Shown here one piece after another: positions 6,928-9,607 of a DNA stretch of 9,607 bases. The notes below the pieces were generated by a model. The model ran no database searches. It saw only the letters and a list, made by a program, of their open reading frames with translations, and was not told the DNA's origin. A program made the translations under genes and the position numbers. Each line of letters opens with the position of its first letter. Positions within the stretch are counted from its first letter, which is position 1. This DNA comes from Oscillospiraceae bacterium (GTDB taxonomy: Bacteria; Bacillota_A; Clostridia; Oscillospirales; WRJC01), in NCBI GenBank assembly GCA_009785015.1, contig WQXD01000125.1, positions 1 to 9,607 on the forward strand, in the 5' to 3' direction.

Positions 6928-7947
6928 TTATTCGCCGTATACGCTTCCCACATTGTCCTTGATCACAGAATTCAAATGCCCGCCGCGGTCGTCGATGAGA
7001 CCGCTCATGCCGCCGCTGTGGAATACATTCGAAGTGACGGCGCTGTTTTCCAGGTTCGAGAGCCGCAGCGCGTAGTTCGGCGTCCAATCGCCTACCCCGC
7101 CGTCGTCGCGCCCCACGTTCATGGTGTTTCCCGTAAAAGTCAAACCTTTGCACCCGTCCAAAATACACTGCGCCGAATCGGCTATGCTCCCTTCGAATTT
7201 TCCGCTCCTGTAGATCACGTTGCCCGTACACGATACAACCGAAGTGCCGTGAAGGTTTATGGCGGCCGATCCCGAACGGTCGATATAATTTCCGGTTATA
7301 TTATAGTGGCTTCCGCCCTCGAGCACGATTCCGCCGCGTTTGTTCCATTCGATTCTGTTTCCGGTCATCGTGACTGCGGCGTTTGGCCCCTGCGAGCCGA
7401 ATCCCGCTCCGCCATTGCCGGAAAACCAGTTGTCTATCACAAAACCGTCCCAGCCGTTTATCGCCAGCCCGTCGCCTCCGCTGTAGGCGAACATGCAGTG
7501 CCTTACGCAAAAACACCATACAAAATCCAAAAAAACGGCGTGCGAACCGAAATGCGCGACGCGGCAGTTTTCGATTCTGTACGCGTCTTCTTCTTTGCCG
7601 TAGTCTTTTTTGCGCGAAAGTATGCCGATACAATTGCCTTTATGCAGCCCCACAAAAGACAGACCGTCAAAAGTCGCGCCGTTTGCTTCCGTTACATCGA
7701 ATACGCAGGCTTGGCTTTCGTCTCTCTGCAAAATGACGGCGCCGCCCGGCCGGTCGAGCCGGTAACCCCATGCGTGATCCGCCTTTATATGCACTTCGGG
7801 TTTTATGAATATCTCGCCGCAGACATATTTCCCTTCGTTTATATACAGTGGCTCGCCGGTTTCGTGAGCCCTGTCGACGGCCTTTTGAAATGCCGCCGTG
7901 TCGTCCGTTATGCCGTCCCCCTTCGCGTAATTTTTCAATTCGAGCAT
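6928..7947 (-). CDS. Pectate-lyase-like right-handed beta-helix protein
   Basis: The 339-residue product begins with the pectate lyase superfamily N-terminal block: LKNYAKGDGITDDTAAFQKA at 4-23, then a GEPLYINEGKY-type strand and GEIFIKPEVHIKA (44-56). This is the motif of phage tailspike-like and GH28/PL-like beta-helix proteins. From about 80 to 339 it shows repeated short coils with Asn/Gly turns, such as MTGNRIEWNKRGGIVLE, NITGNYIDRSGSAAINLHG and FTGNTM, typical of a parallel beta-helix (NosD or PbH1-type repeats). The family binds or cleaves polysaccharide, as lyase, hydrolase or epimerase. Catalytic residues are not certain from sequence; candidates are Asp/His in SGGDGLAINGWDG (156-168). 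No signal peptide is visible, so it may act inside the cell. ATG 7947 was chosen because MLELKNYAKGDG starts the domain and AAAGGA lies upstream; the frame extends to 8034 only through a tandem repeat. Confidence 0.85.
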   Translation of the reverse strand: MLELKNYAKGDGITDDTAAFQKAVDRAHETGEPLYINEGKYVCGEIFIKPEVHIKADHAWGYRLDRPGGAVILQRDESQACVFDVTEANGATFDGLSFVGLHKGNCIGILSRKKDYGKEEDAYRIENCRVAHFGSHAVFLDFVWCFCVRHCMFAYSGGDGLAINGWDGFVIDNWFSGNGGAGFGSQGPNAAVTMTGNRIEWNKRGGIVLEGGSHYNITGNYIDRSGSAAINLHGTSVVSCTGNVIYRSGKFEGSIADSAQCILDGCKGLTFTGNTMNVGRDDGGVGDWTPNYALRLSNLENSAVTSNVFHSGGMSGLIDDRGGHLNSVIKDNVGSVYGE

Positions 7948-7963
7948 GATTATCTTTTTCCTT

Positions 7964-7990
7964 TCGTTAAAATCGTTAAAATCGTTAAAA
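7964..7990 (-). repeat. Three tandem copies of a 9-base unit (minus-strand TTTTAACGA)
   Basis: The perfect unit TTTTAACGA (plus-strand TCGTTAAAA) is repeated three times. It ends right next to the AAAGGA ribosome site of the beta-helix gene, inside its leader. Since 9 is a multiple of 3, copy changes would preserve any reading frame; the direct effect would be on leader length. Confidence 0.85.
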
Positions 7991-8004
7991 TGTGCCGCAT
8001 ATGC

Positions 8005-8043
8005 CAAAGCGGCGCGAGAACAACCGTTCAACACGCCGCTTTG
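8005..8043 (-). other. Stem-loop between the CBM6-like and beta-helix genes
   Basis: A perfect 10-base stem, CAAAGCGGCG with CGCCGCTTTG, encloses a 19-base loop. On the minus strand the loop contains a second small hairpin, GAAC-GGTT-GTTC. It lies 15 bases after the stop of the CBM6-like gene. No T-run follows directly (TTTT occurs about 15 bases later), so it may be a weak terminator, an RNA-processing or 3'-stabilising element that lowers expression of the downstream gene, or an mRNA leader structure. Confidence 0.6.
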
Positions 8044-8057
8044 CCGGACTGTATAAG

Positions 8058-8858
8058 TTATATTTTTACCTTTTTATACGCGGTAAAGACAACCGCGCTT
8101 CCGAGAATTGCGAGAACTGCGAAGAGCGTTCCGGCGTCGCCTGTCGCCGGCGCGGGGGCCGGAGCCGGAGCCGGGGCGGCGGGTTCGGGCGCGGGAACAT
8201 TTTCGGGGACTTCCGCGGGAGCGGCGGGCTCCGGTTCGGGGTCAGGTTCCGGAGCGGGAGGAGGAGGGGCTTCGGTGAATTCCACGGAGAAGAACGAACC
8301 AACTTCCAATTCCATATACATGAAATACACGGTGTGGACGCCGCCGGGGATATCCACGTCTACGCTGTAGTCTTTCGCGTAGTCTTCCTCAAAGCCGTCG
8401 GTGAGTACGCCGGTTATGGTGCCTATGGGCTTCGCGCTTTTATCCTTGATGGGATTTACGTCGAGATATATGGCGAGTCCGCCAAAAGGCACTTCGGCAT
8501 CGGGATAAGTGAGCGCGACTGTGACTTTGTTGGCGCCGTTTGCCCCGAAATCGAGGTTTTCGATATACTGTGTGCCGAATTTATGGCCGTAACCTATGCC
8601 GTAGGGAGAGAGGAAAGCTATTGTATTCACTCCGCCGTGCGCCCAGGTGTCGGAATCGGTATCCCAGTAGAGATTGAATGTCTTGCTTGCGTCATACAAC
8701 GCGTCGGGATCTTCTTTTGTCTCATGCGAGCCGTTGGGACCGCCTGCGACGTTGTCCTCCGTCGCCGTAATGCGCTGGAAAGGGTTGATCGCCGAAACCG
8801 GAATGCACATTGCCGCGGTCAACAGCGCCGCAAAGAGTATAATCGCCATTTTTTTCAT
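8058..8858 (-). CDS. Secreted, probably wall-anchored protein with CBM6-like domain
   Basis: The 266-residue product starts with a clear signal peptide (MKK, hydrophobic core, cleavage after about VSA-23). Residues about 75-196 form one beta-rich domain resembling carbohydrate-binding module family 6: GYGHKFGTQYIENLDFG, a KVTVALTYPDAEVPFGGLAI strand pair, LDVNP, PIGTITGVLTDGF, and VDIPGGVHTVYFMYMEL leading to GSFFSVEFTE. No catalytic domain is present. A Pro/Ala/Glu linker (197-238) follows, then APATG (236-240), a hydrophobic helix (about 244-260) and KKVKI. This is the layout of a sortase substrate, with an APATG variant of LPxTG. It probably displays a glycan-binding module on the cell surface for the neighbouring glycoside hydrolase. 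ATG at 8858 has AAAGGAGC 10 bases upstream; earlier in-frame starts would overlap the promoter. The CBM assignment is by pattern only. Confidence 0.82.
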   Translation of the reverse strand: MKKMAIILFAALLTAAMCIPVSAINPFQRITATEDNVAGGPNGSHETKEDPDALYDASKTFNLYWDTDSDTWAHGGVNTIAFLSPYGIGYGHKFGTQYIENLDFGANGANKVTVALTYPDAEVPFGGLAIYLDVNPIKDKSAKPIGTITGVLTDGFEEDYAKDYSVDVDIPGGVHTVYFMYMELEVGSFFSVEFTEAPPPPAPEPDPEPEPAAPAEVPENVPAPEPAAPAPAPAPAPATGDAGTLFAVLAILGSAVVFTAYKKVKI

Positions 8859-8898
8859 AAGATTTGAGCTCCTTTTTTTGTTTTTTTCGGATGATATA

Positions 8899-8927
8899 AT
8901 TATATACCCGATTTTGCCATTTGTCAA
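8899..8927 (-). promoter_or_regulatory. Perfect consensus sigma-A promoter of the CBM6-like gene
   Basis: On the minus strand TTGACA (8927-8922) is followed after exactly 17 bases by TATAAT (8904-8899), matching all 12 consensus positions. The predicted start is near 8892. It lies in the 98-base gap after the glycoside hydrolase gene, so the surface protein can be expressed strongly and independently of that gene. Confidence 0.9.
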
Positions 8928-8956
8928 GTATATTTTTCATAAAAATTTTCACAGAA

Positions 8957-9607
8957 TTACCAAATCCATAAGTTTTCCGGCTCTTCGGCAATCGCGCAGG
9001 CCGTATTGATAAACAGCAAAAGGCCTCCGTGATACGGTATTTTACAAAGGATCCGCGATTGCTTTCCGGCGCTTTGCCCTGCTTCTTTGTATTTCCACAC
9101 ATACCCTTCTTTTATGCCGGCCAACTCTTCCAGTCCGTAATCCGCAATGACAGCGCGCCGCGTGGGGTTGAACAGATAGACCAAATGCTTTTCGCCCATT
9201 TCGTGGTGATACGCGATTAGATCCTCCTTTTTGGTCAGGAAAGGCAATTTCGCCTGTTTTATTTCAAAAGGAGGCTGAATGAAACGGAAAAGCTCCAGAC
9301 GTTCCGCGGGGAGTTTATGCAGCGTGTCCGAGGTATATACCGCCCCTCCCGAAACGGCCTGCAATAATGCCAGGGATTGGATTTCATGGTTTTGCAGGTA
9401 GATATGATAATCGCGCAGCATGACCGCGTCAGAATCGTTTTGCCAGTATACGCCGTTAAAGTAGTTGTCCGCCGCGAGTTCTTCGATCATGTTGACCGGT
9501 CCGAACCCTCCGTCCTCCCAACGCGCGCCCACATCTCCTCCGATACGCATGGCGTTGGGGTAACCGAGCATGGGCAAAAAAGGCGCGATGCAGCCCAACC
9601 AGTAAGC
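8957..9607 (-). CDS. Alpha-galactosidase-like glycoside hydrolase (GH36/GH27 clan), C-terminal part
   Basis: This is a partial gene: the frame is open to the window edge (AYW precedes the TTG-encoded Leu at 9598-9596), so the N-terminal part lies outside. The 216 visible residues carry the end of the catalytic barrel: AYWLGCIAPFLPMLGYPN, then AMRIGGDVGARW, with an Asp in GGD at the position expected for the general acid of clan GH-D. YWQNDSDAVMLRD, LQNHEIQSLALLQAVSGGAVYTSDTL and LFRFIQPP follow, all typical of GH36/GH27 alpha-galactosidases. A C-terminal beta-rich domain follows (about residues 130-216). Family members release alpha-linked galactose or related sugars. The nucleophile is outside the window. 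It is the first gene seen of the minus-strand glycan locus. Confidence 0.8.
   Translation of the reverse strand, partial: AYWLGCIAPFLPMLGYPNAMRIGGDVGARWEDGGFGPVNMIEELAADNYFNGVYWQNDSDAVMLRDYHIYLQNHEIQSLALLQAVSGGAVYTSDTLHKLPAERLELFRFIQPPFEIKQAKLPFLTKKEDLIAYHHEMGEKHLVYLFNPTRRAVIADYGLEELAGIKEGYVWKYKEAGQSAGKQSRILCKIPYHGGLLLFINTACAIAEEPENLWIW

Noticed and set aside
8140..8280. GC-rich repetitive stretch considered as a repeat array or mobile-element scar
   Set aside because: The repetition follows the codons of a Pro/Ala/Glu linker in the CBM6-like protein; it is coding low complexity, not an independent repeat element.
6976..8370. A 464-codon plus-strand open frame with Gly/Ala/Ser repeats
   Set aside because: It is antisense to the beta-helix gene and the Pro/Ala linker of the CBM6-like gene. 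Its repeats mirror that linker, and it has no family resemblance or ribosome site; the minus-strand genes have recognisable domains and starts.
7992..8867. A 291-codon plus-strand open frame opposite the CBM6-like gene
   Set aside because: It is Arg/Gly-rich, a product of the GC-rich linker read backwards, and it covers the stem-loop and signal peptide of the real gene. No supporting motif is present.
8931..8956. AT-rich inverted repeat after the glycoside hydrolase stop (ATTTTT-ATG-AAAAAT)
   Set aside because: The 6-base stem is made only of A-T pairs and lies just upstream of the -35 box; it is too weak to call a terminator.

Overview
The window looks like chromosomal DNA from a Gram-positive, low-to-mid GC bacterium, most likely an uncultured member of the Clostridia (Bacillota). 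The support is indirect: consensus sigma-A-type promoters, purine-rich ribosome binding sites, frequent GTG/TTG starts, and a secreted protein whose Pro/Ala-rich linker leads into an APATG sortase-like motif, a hydrophobic helix and a Lys-rich tail. No rRNA, tRNA, CRISPR, transposase or integrase is visible, and no gene-free stretch exceeds 300 bases (the longest is about 180).

Left part (1-1478): a minus-strand uroporphyrinogen-decarboxylase-superfamily gene, divergent from what follows. The intergenic region carries back-to-back promoters and a small tandem repeat.

Centre (1479-6085): a plus-strand DUF2207 membrane-protein gene and a plus-strand lemA gene. The two families are commonly found together. 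Here they are separated by a minus-strand two-gene operon encoding a glutathionylspermidine-synthase-like ATP-grasp ligase and, overlapping it by ATGA, a 216-residue protein I do not recognise. The unknown gene overlaps the 3' end of the DUF2207 gene tail-to-tail by 7 bases. This ligase/unknown pair is the best candidate in the window for an undescribed biochemical module.

Right part (6111-9607): four minus-strand genes read right to left. They are the C-terminal part of a GH36/GH27-like alpha-galactosidase (cut by the window edge), a secreted and probably wall-anchored protein with a CBM6-like domain, a pectate-lyase-like beta-helix protein without a signal peptide, and a TauE/SafE-type membrane transporter. 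This looks like a small glycan-use locus. A consensus promoter (TTGACA, 17 bases, TATAAT) drives the carbohydrate-binding protein. The gap before the beta-helix gene holds a GC-rich stem-loop and three copies of a 9-base repeat.

Several starts needed judgement. The ATP-grasp gene probably starts at an internal GTG behind AAGGTGG. The UroD-family gene has its best Shine-Dalgarno inside the open frame, with no canonical start behind it. The transporter has a poor TTG start with an out-of-frame ATG 16 bases upstream.
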